Below are positions 1 to 8,769 of a stretch of 64,000 bases of DNA, one piece after another. The notes beneath the pieces are model-generated. The model was not told where the DNA came from and did no database searches. It saw only the letters and a list, made by a program, of their open reading frames with translations. This DNA comes from an uncultured Clostridia bacterium. Lineage in GTDB: Bacteria > Bacillota > Clostridia > Oscillospirales > CAG-272. Location of the stretch: the NCBI GenBank assembly GCA_947627815.1, contig CANQXN010000001.1, forward strand, positions 1 through 64,000, in the 5' to 3' direction. The translations under genes and the position numbers were made by a program. Position 1 is the first letter of the stretch. Every line of letters begins with the position of its first letter.

Positions 1-1
1 C

Positions 2-592
2 AAGAGTTTTGCCGCCGCCAATCGGATGGTCATGGCATGGCAGAAAACAGGACGCGGCAACGATGGGATGCCCGGGGAGATCATCTCCATGGATCTCCAT
101 GAAAATAAACTCACTTTGGTTAAAAACGGTGCCGAGCGGTTGGGCTATCCCATGATCCGGGTTCTGTGTCATGACGGACGGCAAAGTGACGCGGCGCTGA
201 TAGAAACGGCGGATCGCGTTATTTGCGATGTTCCCTGCTCCGGCCTTGGCGTTCTGGCCAAAAAACCGGAGATCCGATATAAACCCATGGAAGAAATTCG
301 CGCGCTTCCCGCGCTGCAATACGAAATTCTTTCCGCCTCTTCTCGCTATCTCAAAATCGGCGGTATTCTGGTCTATTCCACCTGCACTGTCAATCAAGAG
401 GAAAACGAAGCGGTGGTACACCGTTTTTTACAGGAACATTCCGACTTTACATTCATGGATTTTTTGTTTTGCCCAGAAGGGTCGGACGGGCAAAGCGAAC
501 CGCCGCTTTCTTCTGAAAATGGCTGTTTGACACTTTTCCCCGATGAGGAACACGATGGTTTTTTTATTGCCAAATTGAAAAAAGTCAAATAA
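2..592 (+). CDS. rsmB: 16S rRNA (cytosine-5) methyltransferase RsmB/Sun family, C-terminal part
   Basis: The gene enters from the left edge; the frame is open from base 2, and the first residues (KSFAAAN) continue the AdoMet-binding loop, so the true start lies outside. The visible 196 residues form the second half of the methyltransferase domain. They hold both family cysteines: the one in DVPCSG and the presumed nucleophile in STCTVNQEEN. The family methylates a cytosine of 16S rRNA during small-subunit assembly. The last codons (V-K-stop) lie inside a palindromic terminator shared with the convergent Nudix gene. Other RsmF-like Sun proteins are possible because the N-terminal NusB-like domain is out of view. 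Confidence 0.88.
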   Translation, partial: KSFAAANRMVMAWQKTGRGNDGMPGEIISMDLHENKLTLVKNGAERLGYPMIRVLCHDGRQSDAALIETADRVICDVPCSGLGVLAKKPEIRYKPMEEIRALPALQYEILSASSRYLKIGGILVYSTCTVNQEENEAVVHRFLQEHSDFTFMDFLFCPEGSDGQSEPPLSSENGCLTLFPDEEHDGFFIAKLKKVK

Positions 593-627
593 AAAGAAGA
601 TCCCGTGGGATCTTCTTTTTATTTGAC
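584..627. terminator. Bidirectional terminator palindrome
   Basis: Perfect 21-bp inverted repeat with a 2-base centre. The outer A/T tracts give a U-run in both directions. It contains the last three codons of both convergent genes (rsmB and the Nudix gene), which both read Val-Lys-stop. Confidence 0.85.
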
Positions 628-1173
628 TCGTCTTTTCCATTTCAAGAGGAGGAGCTGCGTTTTTCCGTCGGTAATCTCGCCGTCATCTACCATTTGCAGC
701 GCTTTTTCAAACGGAATCCGTGTGCGCTGTAAAAATTCGTCGTCATCGGGATGGCTCTCGCCCGCGGTAAGGCCGGTGGCGGCATAGAGATAGATGATTT
801 CACTCATGATAGCCGGCGAAGAATGCATTTTCCCCATGGGAATGACTTCTTGGGCGGTAAAGCCCGTCTCTTCCGAAAGCTCCCGTATGGCGGAATGAAG
901 AGAGTCTTCCCCCGGCTCCAATTTGCCGGCCGGCGCTTCCCACAGGAGCATGGAAGCCCCGTAGCGGTACTGCCTTACCAGTGTTACCGTGCCGTCATCA
1001 TGGATCGGCAAAATACAGACCCCGCCACTGTGCATCATAACATCCCGGCGCGCGGTTTTTCCGTTGGGTAAGGTCGCTTTGCAAACATCGATCGAAAAAA
1101 TCGGCCCCTGAAACACCCTGCGGCGTTCGGTTTCGACCTCAAGCAATTGTTTGTCTTCTTCTTGGTTATACAT
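619..1173 (-). CDS. nudF: Nudix hydrolase, ADP-ribose pyrophosphatase type
   Basis: 184 residues with a complete Nudix box at residues 83-105: G83, E89, R97-E98, E101-E102, G104, matching GX5EX7REUXEEXGU. The conserved region before it (TVTLVRQYRYG, then LWEAPAGKLEPGE) is typical of ADP-ribose pyrophosphatases, which cleave ADP-ribose to AMP and ribose 5-phosphate in the cytoplasm. It is the last gene of a minus-strand operon and starts 6 bp after the stop of the isomerase-like gene. The substrate is a family inference; GDP-mannose or related nucleotide sugars are alternatives. The last codons overlap the shared terminator. Confidence 0.85.
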   Translation of the reverse strand: MYNQEEDKQLLEVETERRRVFQGPIFSIDVCKATLPNGKTARRDVMMHSGGVCILPIHDDGTVTLVRQYRYGASMLLWEAPAGKLEPGEDSLHSAIRELSEETGFTAQEVIPMGKMHSSPAIMSEIIYLYAATGLTAGESHPDDDEFLQRTRIPFEKALQMVDDGEITDGKTQLLLLKWKRRVK

Positions 1174-1179
1174 ACTGCC

Positions 1180-2100
1180 TCAGTTGGTTGTTTCTCTTGC
1201 AAAAAGAGCCTTGGTCATGGCGTATGAAATGGCAGTACCCTGCCGGCATTCTTCCATGCCCTCAAATTCAAGAGAAAGATAGCCGTCAAATCCAGAAGTT
1301 TTGATTGCCGCGACGATCGCCGGAATGTCGATATCGCCCTGTCCGAGAATGGAGCCGCGCAACATGCGGCCGGCGATGGTTTCAAACCAACTGCCATTAT
1401 TGCAGTTGAACATTTCGGTTTGCCCCGGCAGACGGTTTTTTTGTCTTACATAAAAATCTTTGAAATGAATGATAGCGGCATAGGGCAAACATTTTTTGAC
1501 AGCGGCGAGCGGGTCTTCATCCACGCACAAGAAATTGCCGACATCCAGCGTCATTTTCAGATCCGGACAGCCGGATGCGTTGATGGTGCGGATGAGGCGG
1601 TCGGCGCCGTTGCAGAAAAAGCCATGGTTTTCTAAGGTTGTGGTAATGCCCTGTTCTTTGGCATAGGCATAGATGGTTTGAACCGCCTCGATCATGAGCG
1701 GCAACTCTTTTTCGAAATTTTCAGGAGTGTTTTCGGAAAAAGGACGCCGGAAAGAGGCGAGGTCGTGCCGCATGATTTTAAGCCCTAAGCGCTGAGCGGC
1801 ATCCACATGAAGCTTGACGCGGGCAGTCTCCCGCTTTCTGATTTCGGGGTCGGCGTTGATTAAGTCGGCATTGACAGAATAGGTGGAAATCTCGAGCCCC
1901 GCGTCAGCGCATTTTTTCCGCACATGATCAATATAGCTCTCGTTCAGGCGATTCTCTTTTTCGAGGACAAACGGGGTATAAAAAGGAACAAATTCAATGT
2001 GTTCACAGCCAAGTCCGGCGGCAAAATCAATGACTTCATCGATAGAGGCGCCCTGATCCATCGCCGGAGACAGGCAGTAACTGGAGATACCGAATTTCAT
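1180..2100 (-). CDS. Sugar phosphate isomerase/epimerase, xylose-isomerase-like TIM barrel
   Basis: 306 residues. The ATG at 2100 is chosen because a GGAGG box lies just upstream; an in-frame start further upstream at 2157 has no ribosome site and would add 19 non-homologous residues. The sequence has features of the AP-endonuclease-2/xylose-isomerase fold: MKFGISSY start, HIEFVPFY, TTLENHGF, LDVGNF with its metal-ligand Asp, IIHFKDFY, and a final DGYLSLEFEG with a metal-ligand Glu. Such enzymes isomerise or epimerise sugars or inositol derivatives; the substrate cannot be read from sequence. It sits between an M29 aminopeptidase and a Nudix hydrolase gene in one transcription unit. Confidence 0.85.
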   Translation of the reverse strand: MKFGISSYCLSPAMDQGASIDEVIDFAAGLGCEHIEFVPFYTPFVLEKENRLNESYIDHVRKKCADAGLEISTYSVNADLINADPEIRKRETARVKLHVDAAQRLGLKIMRHDLASFRRPFSENTPENFEKELPLMIEAVQTIYAYAKEQGITTTLENHGFFCNGADRLIRTINASGCPDLKMTLDVGNFLCVDEDPLAAVKKCLPYAAIIHFKDFYVRQKNRLPGQTEMFNCNNGSWFETIAGRMLRGSILGQGDIDIPAIVAAIKTSGFDGYLSLEFEGMEECRQGTAISYAMTKALFARETTN

Positions 2101-2153
2101 TATTTTGTTTTTTCCTCCTCGGCATGATTTTGGAAAGATCGTTTCGTTTTTTA

Positions 2154-3380
2154 TCAAAAAGCCCAGACGCCGTCTTTGAAAATTTCCACAGTGGAGCCGT
2201 CCTCTGTGGTCGCCACGATGGAAAGATCGGCGGAACCGATCATGAAATCCACATGGATCATAGAGTCATTGATGCCCTTGGCGCGGCACTCTTCAATGGT
2301 ATAGTTTTCAAAATTCTTGATTGTCTCACAGAACCCGGCGCCCAATGCCAGATGGCAGCGGGCGTTTTCGTCATAGAGGGTGTTATAGAACAGAATACCG
2401 GTTTCGTTGATGGGCGAAGTAAAAGGCACCAACGCGCATTCTCCCAAGTAGGCTGCGCCTTCATCCATGGAAACCATTTTTTCGAGCAGTTTTTCGTTTT
2501 TGGCGGCGTGTACTTCGACGACCTTTCCCTTTTCAAAGCGAATGTTGAAATCTTCGATCAACTCGCCTTGATAGGACAACGGCATGGTGGCATAAACAAT
2601 GCCTTCCGCTTCTCCCCGCATAGGAGAAATATAGACTTCCTCGGAAGGAATGTTCGGGTTGAAATAGTTGCCAAGCAAGGTATTGTCTCCGCCCCCGTGA
2701 AACTCCGAATCGGGAATCAATCCGACGGTAAAATCGGTGCCGTTGGAAGAACGGTATGTCAGACGGCGGATATGGAGCGCGTTCAGGTAATCGAATCTTT
2801 TTTTCAAATCGGCATTGTGCGCCTGCCAAGCGGCGATCGGGTCTTCACCGTCCGCGCGGGAGGTGTGCAGGATGGCTTCCCACAACTTTTCGACCGCCTG
2901 TGTTTTGGAAAGGTGAGGAAACACCTTCTTTGCCCAGGCCACGCCGGGTACGCCGGCAATGCACCACTGCTGTTTGTTGTCCATGGCGTCGGAATAGGGT
3001 TTGACAATGGGATATCTTTCCCGGCGCGCTTTTGCCAGTTTTTCCTGATCGATGCCTTTCATACCGTCGGGGTCTTCCGATACGATATGAATCCTCGCCG
3101 GCAAGGTGTCAACCTGATACTGTAATTTGGCTTTTTCCCACTCCAGAACCCGGGAGAGCACTTTGTGGGAACGATAGCGGGTATTGATCTTCGCCAGCGG
3201 TTGGAAAGTCCATTCCACGCGGACATCGGCGGCGCCGGCTTTGTAACATTCTTCCGCCAGCATTTTGATAAATTCAGGCTGATCCAGATCGGCGTGGATA
3301 ATGACTTCCTGCCCTTTTTGTACATTGACGCCGACGCGGGCAATCAGACGGGCGTAGTTTTTTAAAAGCGTTTTTTTCAT
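2154..3380 (-). CDS. M29 family metallo-aminopeptidase (AmpS/PepS-like)
   Basis: 408 residues, the usual length of the family. The ATG at 3380 is preferred over the one at 3386 because the GGAG box is 8 bases upstream of it. Conserved blocks of the M29 thermophilic aminopeptidases are present: LIARVGVNVQKGQEV at the N-terminus, FTSPINETG, YDENARCHLALGAGF and IHVDFMIGS, which carry the two-metal ligands (Glu, Glu, His, Tyr, His, Asp in characterised members). It removes N-terminal residues from peptides in the cytoplasm. It is the second gene of the operon that begins at 3768, 22 bp after the first ORF. Confidence 0.9.
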   Translation of the reverse strand: MKKTLLKNYARLIARVGVNVQKGQEVIIHADLDQPEFIKMLAEECYKAGAADVRVEWTFQPLAKINTRYRSHKVLSRVLEWEKAKLQYQVDTLPARIHIVSEDPDGMKGIDQEKLAKARRERYPIVKPYSDAMDNKQQWCIAGVPGVAWAKKVFPHLSKTQAVEKLWEAILHTSRADGEDPIAAWQAHNADLKKRFDYLNALHIRRLTYRSSNGTDFTVGLIPDSEFHGGGDNTLLGNYFNPNIPSEEVYISPMRGEAEGIVYATMPLSYQGELIEDFNIRFEKGKVVEVHAAKNEKLLEKMVSMDEGAAYLGECALVPFTSPINETGILFYNTLYDENARCHLALGAGFCETIKNFENYTIEECRAKGINDSMIHVDFMIGSADLSIVATTEDGSTVEIFKDGVWAF

Positions 3381-3402
3381 GATCATTTCTCCGTTTGTTT
3401 TT

Positions 3403-3768
3403 TTATCGCAGGGTTACTTCATACCAGTACTGTTGGTTATAGGCCATGGTTCTGACCGGGGTTTTGTGGATATCGTTCTGATGAATGATGAGGACGCCGG
3501 CGCTTTCATATCCGTCAAGGTTCATGACATCATCCGATGAGAGCATGGCCTCCTGAATCACAAGTTCATCCTCGTTAAAATCAACGATAATGACAACATA
3601 ATCAAGAAGCCCCTCTTTTTTCAGGACAATTTTACGATTATGCGCGAGATTTTCTTTTTTCATCTCATAAAGGCAGGTTTGCTCTGATGTTTCGGATTTC
3701 GGCGGTTCGTTATAAAAAGAGCGTATGTGCAAGGTTATTTGAAGAGTTGTCCACCCTTGATCGTTCAT
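3403..3768 (-). CDS. Hypothetical protein, 121 aa
   Basis: I do not recognise this protein. It is soluble, with alternating strands (YVVIIVDFNEDELVIQEAML) and no signal peptide or membrane segment. A strong GGGAGG box 7 bases before the ATG and a consensus promoter at 3804-3832 support a real gene. It leads the operon with the M29 aminopeptidase, the isomerase-like protein and the Nudix hydrolase, so a link with peptide or nucleotide-sugar turnover is possible but unproven. Confidence 0.7.
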   Translation of the reverse strand: MNDQGWTTLQITLHIRSFYNEPPKSETSEQTCLYEMKKENLAHNRKIVLKKEGLLDYVVIIVDFNEDELVIQEAMLSSDDVMNLDGYESAGVLIIHQNDIHKTPVRTMAYNQQYWYEVTLR

Positions 3769-3803
3769 AGGTCAATCCTCCCAGCGCATTTTATTCCACA
3801 CAT

Positions 3804-3832
3804 ATTATAGTATATTTTTCCTTCTTTTGCAA
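3804..3832 (-). promoter_or_regulatory. SigA-type promoter of the 3768-to-619 operon
   Basis: On the minus strand TTGCAA, a 17-bp spacer and a perfect TATAAT, 36 bp upstream of the first gene. Confidence 0.8.
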
Positions 3833-3901
3833 GTTCTTTTTTGCGCGGCGCGCTTTTTCCATGGAACTTTTTTCTTTTTTTCCAAATTTTTTAAATTGCT
3901 A

Positions 3902-3930
3902 TTTCCTTTACCAAAAATTTATGATATAAT
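3902..3930 (+). promoter_or_regulatory. Probable asnS promoter, extended -10
   Basis: TATAAT at 3925-3930 preceded by TGA gives an extended -10. The -35 (TTTCCT at 3902) is poor, as is common for extended -10 promoters. No T-box leader is seen before asnS. Confidence 0.55.
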
Positions 3931-3996
3931 AAATACAAATTTCGGCGGATCAGCCGTAAATCAATTCAGAAATCACTTGCAGGAAGGATGACACAT

Positions 3997-5391
3997 ATGG
4001 AGCATCTTACGACGGTACGCGAGCTTTTTGCTCACCGTGATTCATATTATGATAAAATCGTGAAAATCGGCGGTTGGCTACGCTCAAACCGCGCCTCAAA
4101 CGCGTTTGGCTTTCTTGTGATTGCCGACGGCAGTCATTTTAATACCATCCAGGTGGTATACAGCAATACGCTGGGCAACTTTGCGGATATTTCAAAACTG
4201 AATGTGGGTTCCGCCGTGATTGTCGAGGGGCGGTTTGTCGCCACACCGGAAGCTCAGCAGCCCTTTGAAATCCAGGCGGACAGCGTTGTGTGCGAAGGAG
4301 CCTCTACGCCCGACTATCCGTTGCAGAAGAAACGCCATTCTGTGGAATATCTGCGCACCATTACGCATCTGCGTCCCCGCACCAATTTGTTTCAGGCGGT
4401 CTTTCGCGTGAGATCACTGATTGCCTATGCCATCCATTGTTTCTTTCAGGAGAGAGGATTTGTTTATGTACACACCCCTCTGATTACCGGAAGCGACTGC
4501 GAAGGCGCCGGCGAAATGTTCCAGGTAACTACACTGGATCTTGAGAACCTTCCCCGAAACGAAGACGGTTCTGTGGACTATTCCAAAGACTTTTTCAATA
4601 AGAAAACCAATCTTACGGTGAGCGGTCAATTGAACGGCGAGACATTTGCCATGGCTTTCCGCAACATTTATACCTTTGGCCCTACTTTCCGGGCGGAAAA
4701 CAGCAATACCACACGGCACGCCGCGGAATTCTGGATGATCGAACCGGAAATGGCTTTTGCCGATCTGGACGATAATATGACGGTCGCGGAAGAAATGCTG
4801 AAATATATCATTGGCTATGTATTGGAAAACGCGCCGGAAGAAATGAACTTTTTCAACACCTTTGTGGACAAGGGGTTGCTGGAGCGCCTTGAACATGTCG
4901 CCAATGCTTCTTTTGCCCGGGTGACATATACCGAGGCCGTTAACATTCTTGAAAAACACAACGATAAATTTTCTTATAAAGTTTCCTGGGGCTGCGATCT
5001 TCAGACCGAGCATGAACGCTATCTGACCGAGGAAGTTTTCAAGTGTCCTGTTTTTGTCACCGATTATCCGAAGGAGATCAAGGCGTTCTATATGAAATTG
5101 AACGAGGACGGCAAAACCGTCGCCGCGATGGACTGCCTGGTTCCCGGTATCGGCGAAATTATCGGCGGCTCTCAAAGAGAAGACGATTATGAAAAGCTTT
5201 CCGCCCGGATCGATGCGTTGGGGCTGGATCGCAGCGCCTACGAGTTTTATCTTGATTTGCGCAAGTACGGCACGGCGCGCCACTCTGGATTTGGACTTGG
5301 CTTTGAGCGTTGCGTTATGTATTTGACCGGCGTTTCCAATATTCGCGATGTTCTTCCCTTTCCGCGCACTGTCAATAATTGCGATCTTTGA
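3997..5391 (+). CDS. asnS: Asparaginyl-tRNA synthetase
   Basis: 464 residues; class IIb synthetase that charges tRNA-Asn with asparagine. The ATG at 3997 is chosen over 3988 because AGGAAGG lies 9 bases before it and directly abuts the earlier ATG. The N-terminal OB-fold anticodon domain spans about residues 15-110. Motif 2 is seen as [16 protein letters not shown] with the AsnRS-type EPEMAF following, and motif 3 as [15 protein letters not shown] near the C-terminus. The absence of a Phe-Gly-Gln type motif and the [12 protein letters not shown] context favour AsnRS over AspRS. Monocistronic, with its own promoter and terminator. Confidence 0.95.
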   Translation: MEHLTTVRELFAHRDSYYDKIVKIGGWLRSNRASNAFGFLVIADGSHFNTIQVVYSNTLGNFADISKLNVGSAVIVEGRFVATPEAQQPFEIQADSVVCEGASTPDYPLQKKRHSVEYLRTITHLRPRTNLFQAVFRVRSLIAYAIHCFFQERGFVYVHTPLITGSDCEGAGEMFQVTTLDLENLPRNEDGSVDYSKDFFNKKTNLTVSGQLNGETFAMAFRNIYTFGPTFRAENSNTTRHAAEFWMIEPEMAFADLDDNMTVAEEMLKYIIGYVLENAPEEMNFFNTFVDKGLLERLEHVANASFARVTYTEAVNILEKHNDKFSYKVSWGCDLQTEHERYLTEEVFKCPVFVTDYPKEIKAFYMKLNEDGKTVAAMDCLVPGIGEIIGGSQREDDYEKLSARIDALGLDRSAYEFYLDLRKYGTARHSGFGLGFERCVMYLTGVSNIRDVLPFPRTVNNCDL

Positions 5392-5408
5392 TGAAAGCCA
5401 AATAAAAG

Positions 5409-5443
5409 TACCGCCGATCGGCCTTGATAGCCAATCGGCGGTA
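5409..5443. terminator. Terminator between asnS and cpsB
   Basis: Inverted repeat with TACCGCCGAT/ATCGGCGGTA arms and an extra inner GGC/GCC pairing, in the short gap between the convergent asnS and cpsB genes. T-rich sequence follows on the plus strand and A-rich sequence precedes it. Confidence 0.75.
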
Positions 5444-5456
5444 TTTGTATTTGTCG

Positions 5457-6203
5457 TCATAATAGCGTGGCGTCTTTGCGAGGACTGTCGCTATCGAGCG
5501 GAAGGAGTTCCCGCGCGTTGCGGTAAAAATAGTTCAAAAGCTCTTTGTCTAATTTTTTCTGCGCTTTTTCCAGATCGGCGTAATTCCGTTCCTGAGGATC
5601 GTGCGCGTCACTGCCCAGAAGGTTGACAAGACCTTGATGGCACAAATTTCTTATAAATTTCTTTTGAGAGCCGTCGAATAGCGAAGAAGCGTTGATTTGC
5701 GCCGTAACGCCCATATTTAACAACCGTTCAAGATTACTCTTCAGATAACGGTCAATATGAGCAATGACGAGAGATACATGATATTGATTGGGAATCTCAT
5801 AGACCGCATCATACATCCAACCCTGCCACAAACCCATTTGCGGCATTTCTAAGAGGAGTGTATCGGTCCCTTCAATGACTAATTTTTCAATTTCCCCGTT
5901 TTCAATGAGTTTCTGTTCCAATGCGACTTCCGCACCGCGAAAAATTTTTATTTTTTCAAGCGGCGTGCCTTGAATCGCCTTTTGCAAGGCGCGATAACCG
6001 GCATCTCTCTTTTCGAGAAAATGCTCGACAGACATTTCATGGGCATAGTAATGCGGCGTTGCTACGATTCCGACAACACCGGCGTCTGCCGCTTGTGCCA
6101 GCATTTCCAAAGAAGTCTTGACCGAATCGCTCCCATGATCGACACCGGGAAGAATATGAGAGTGAAAATCAATGATGGGAAAAAGATCGTTACCTTTCTT
6201 CAC
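5457..6203 (-). CDS. cpsB: CpsB/YwqE-type PHP tyrosine-protein phosphatase
   Basis: 248 residues with the PHP metal signature DFHSHILPGVDHGSDS at residues 12-27, the next block ATPHYY, and GSDAHDP near residue 205. Members are manganese-dependent phosphatases that dephosphorylate the BY-type tyrosine kinases encoded beside them. The start appears to be GTG at 6203. It follows the cpsC-cpsD pairs on the same strand with a 45-bp gap to the nearest kinase stop, so it probably acts on the tyrosine cluster of both CpsD copies. No polysaccharide biosynthesis genes follow. Confidence 0.88.
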   Translation of the reverse strand: MKKGNDLFPIIDFHSHILPGVDHGSDSVKTSLEMLAQAADAGVVGIVATPHYYAHEMSVEHFLEKRDAGYRALQKAIQGTPLEKIKIFRGAEVALEQKLIENGEIEKLVIEGTDTLLLEMPQMGLWQGWMYDAVYEIPNQYHVSLVIAHIDRYLKSNLERLLNMGVTAQINASSLFDGSQKKFIRNLCHQGLVNLLGSDAHDPQERNYADLEKAQKKLDKELLNYFYRNARELLPLDSDSPRKDATLL

Positions 6204-6248
6204 GGTTTCTTGCCCCTTTTTTGCGATCCTCTGTGGGAAACGGAATAA

Positions 6249-7022
6249 TCAGTGTTCCTCGTTGCCCGAATCGGTGGAATTGGAATTATAGTATCCGTAT
6301 TTATATCCGTACTTGGAACCGTATTTAGAATAGCCGGAAGAATGTCCGTAATCGACACCGTTCAAAAGCGTTCCGATGACATGCCCGCTGCCGCGTAAAA
6401 TCTCATCTTTCGCTTTTTTTATCGCCTCGCGCTTGGTCTTTCCATAACGGCAGACGAGTACGGCGCCCAGCGTTTTTTTGCTGATAATAACAGGATCGGT
6501 CACAAGACAGACAGGAGGAGCATCGAGGAAAACATAATCGTATACATCTATCAGGGATGCCAGAAATTCATCAAAACGCTCCGACAGAATTAGTTCGGTG
6601 GGGTTCGGCGGGATTTTACCCGCCGGAAGAACATCCAACCCGGGAATGGGTTTATAAGAAACAATCGCTTTTTGGAGCAAAGAACTATTGACAAGACAAT
6701 CGGCAAGGCCGGGGCCTAAATTTTTCTTAAAAATGCGGTGTACTTTAGGACGGCGCAAGTCGGCGTCCACAACCAGAACCCGTGCGCCGGTTTGAGCAAA
6801 CGCGGCGGCTACATTGGCGCAAGTCGTGGATTTTCCGTCGCTCATTTCGGGGCTTGTGAAACAAATTTGCTTCGGCCCCTCGCTGACGGCAAAGATCGAG
6901 AGTAAATTGGTTCGAATGGATTTATAAGCTTCACGAACGGAGAACGGTGTCTCGTCATCGAGGACGAAATAGTTCGATGCGCTCAGCGCGTTTTTTTTCG
7001 AATTGCGAGATTTCATATTCAT
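6249..7022 (-). CDS. cpsD: BY-type tyrosine kinase CpsD/CapB family, copy 1
   Basis: 257 residues. Walker A lies in SPEMSDGKSTTCANVA, Walker A' in VLVVDADLRRPKVH and Walker B in YVFLDAPPV. The C-terminus is a tyrosine cluster (YSKYGSKYGYKYGYYNS), the usual autophosphorylation site. The family couples to the CpsC membrane protein to control polysaccharide chain length or export. The ATG overlaps the cpsC stop by ATGA, and an AGAGG box lies 8-9 bases upstream. The coding DNA appears identical to the copy at 7996-8769, although the partner cpsC genes differ widely. Confidence 0.92.
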   Translation of the reverse strand: MNMKSRNSKKNALSASNYFVLDDETPFSVREAYKSIRTNLLSIFAVSEGPKQICFTSPEMSDGKSTTCANVAAAFAQTGARVLVVDADLRRPKVHRIFKKNLGPGLADCLVNSSLLQKAIVSYKPIPGLDVLPAGKIPPNPTELILSERFDEFLASLIDVYDYVFLDAPPVCLVTDPVIISKKTLGAVLVCRYGKTKREAIKKAKDEILRGSGHVIGTLLNGVDYGHSSGYSKYGSKYGYKYGYYNSNSTDSGNEEH

Positions 7023-7735
7023 GATTTTGTACCTCTTTGCACCTGGCTTTTGTTGCCTTCCGCTCTTTTTTCTTCTTCCGCTTGCCATTCAACCATAGGA
7101 ATAGCGCCGAGCAGCGGCACATCCAGAGTCTCGGCCAACTGCTCTTCCGATGTGATCTTGGTATCGCTCAAATCAACGAAAAGACAAATACCGAAGGAAA
7201 GAACGGCACTTGCCAAAAAGCCGATTACACAATTCACCGCTAAAGAGGGAGAAGATGATGTGATTGTGGCTGTTTCGATTTCGACCAGCGTGGCAATATC
7301 ATCAATGGTGTAGGCCGCCGCTTCGCTCACTTTGTTGGCAATATTAATGGCCTGATCGGGATCAGAACTTTTAGCGGTGATATGCAGGGTCGGATCTCCT
7401 TGTGTGGATTCGACATCGACCACCGATCGGATCTTTTCTGGGGTGTAATCCTCATCATTGATCAAATCAGCGGCATAATTCATGGTTTCGTCCGATTTAA
7501 TTCTGGCAACATAAAGTTTTAAGATTTTGGTAGCATAATCGTATTTGCCGGTGGCTTGCATTTCTGAGTCGTCTAACCAAATATGGGCAACGGTCGTGGC
7601 TTCATATGTCGGCGTTACCAGAAACGCGGTAAAGGCGGCTGTTCCCAATGTTACCAAGATTGTGATGAGAGCAATGAGCCAGATGTGTTTCAAAAATGAT
7701 TTGAGTAAAACTTTTAAATTGATTTCTACATCCAT
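7019..7735 (-). CDS. cpsC: CpsC/CapA-type polysaccharide co-polymerase (Wzz domain), copy 1
   Basis: 238 residues. The ATG at 7735 is preferred because the GGAG box 9 bases before it lies inside the codons that a start at 7750 would use. There are two membrane segments, about residues 18-40 and 170-195, flanking an extracellular domain, then a short cytoplasmic tail that usually activates the BY-kinase. The LLGAIP motif near the tail matches the family. It is clearly homologous to copy 2 at 8766-9488; both ends are nearly identical, but the extracellular middle part is strongly diverged. It has its own promoter. Confidence 0.88.
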   Translation of the reverse strand: MDVEINLKVLLKSFLKHIWLIALITILVTLGTAAFTAFLVTPTYEATTVAHIWLDDSEMQATGKYDYATKILKLYVARIKSDETMNYAADLINDEDYTPEKIRSVVDVESTQGDPTLHITAKSSDPDQAINIANKVSEAAAYTIDDIATLVEIETATITSSSPSLAVNCVIGFLASAVLSFGICLFVDLSDTKITSEEQLAETLDVPLLGAIPMVEWQAEEEKRAEGNKSQVQRGTKS

Positions 7736-7789
7736 AATTCCATTCTCCATTTAGTTACGGATCGTTACGCGCGGGCGCAATCCTTGAGC

Positions 7790-7818
7790 ATTATATCATA
7801 TCAAAGAAGATTTGTAAA
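7790..7818 (-). promoter_or_regulatory. Promoter of cpsC-cpsD copy 1
   Basis: TTTACA, 17-bp spacer, TATAAT with TGA extended -10. The same element is conserved before copy 2. Confidence 0.8.
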
Positions 7819-7995
7819 GAGTTTTTTTATTTTTTATTTTTTGTTTTTTTGCATTTCAGAGATGATGTGAAAAAAATACAGTTTATAACGATACTCTTAT
7901 TATTTCTTTCGCGTTTTTGGAAATGCGGCGTAGCGCCCTTTTTCTTTCCTTATAAAAAATACATAAAAAAGTAAAGCCTGTGGGAAACGGAATGA

Positions 7996-8769
7996 TCAGT
8001 GTTCCTCGTTGCCCGAATCGGTGGAATTGGAATTATAGTATCCGTATTTATATCCGTACTTGGAACCGTATTTAGAATAGCCGGAAGAATGTCCGTAATC
8101 GACACCGTTCAAAAGCGTTCCGATGACATGCCCGCTGCCGCGTAAAATCTCATCTTTCGCTTTTTTTATCGCCTCGCGCTTGGTCTTTCCATAACGGCAG
8201 ACGAGTACGGCGCCCAGCGTTTTTTTGCTGATAATAACAGGATCGGTCACAAGACAGACAGGAGGAGCATCGAGGAAAACATAATCGTATACATCTATCA
8301 GGGATGCCAGAAATTCATCAAAACGCTCCGACAGAATTAGTTCGGTGGGGTTCGGCGGGATTTTACCCGCCGGAAGAACATCCAACCCGGGAATGGGTTT
8401 ATAAGAAACAATCGCTTTTTGGAGCAAAGAACTATTGACAAGACAATCGGCAAGGCCGGGGCCTAAATTTTTCTTAAAAATGCGGTGTACTTTAGGACGG
8501 CGCAAGTCGGCGTCCACAACCAGAACCCGTGCGCCGGTTTGAGCAAACGCGGCGGCTACATTGGCGCAAGTCGTGGATTTTCCGTCGCTCATTTCGGGGC
8601 TTGTGAAACAAATTTGCTTCGGCCCCTCGCTGACGGCAAAGATCGAGAGTAAATTGGTTCGAATGGATTTATAAGCTTCACGAACGGAGAACGGTGTCTC
8701 GTCATCGAGGACGAAATAGTTCGATGCGCTCAGCGCGTTTTTTTTCGAATTGCGAGATTTCATATTCAT
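7996..8769 (-). CDS. cpsD: BY-type tyrosine kinase CpsD/CapB family, copy 2
   Basis: 257 residues, identical in protein sequence to the kinase at 6249-7022 and, as far as I can compare, identical in coding DNA. Walker A, A' and B motifs and the C-terminal tyrosine cluster are the same. Its ATG overlaps the stop of the upstream cpsC copy 2 by ATGA. With copy 1 it gives two doses of one kinase with two different membrane activators. Recent gene conversion is the simplest explanation. Confidence 0.92.
   Translation of the reverse strand: MNMKSRNSKKNALSASNYFVLDDETPFSVREAYKSIRTNLLSIFAVSEGPKQICFTSPEMSDGKSTTCANVAAAFAQTGARVLVVDADLRRPKVHRIFKKNLGPGLADCLVNSSLLQKAIVSYKPIPGLDVLPAGKIPPNPTELILSERFDEFLASLIDVYDYVFLDAPPVCLVTDPVIISKKTLGAVLVCRYGKTKREAIKKAKDEILRGSGHVIGTLLNGVDYGHSSGYSKYGSKYGYKYGYYNSNSTDSGNEEH

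Larger units (their letters stand above)
6231..7977. repeat. Tandem duplication unit 1 (cpsD-cpsC plus leader)
   Basis: This unit aligns along its whole length with 7978-9725. The offset is 1747 bp. From 6231 to 7056 the two units show only one difference (position 6247, just outside the stop codon). From 7057 onward they diverge through cpsC and then stay recognisably similar through the leader. The outer part of the leader (about 7820-7977) holds no gene. Confidence 0.88.

Noticed and set aside
3769..3996. T-box leader before asnS
   Set aside because: No AGGGTGG-type T-box sequence or specifier hairpin; also none before tyrS.
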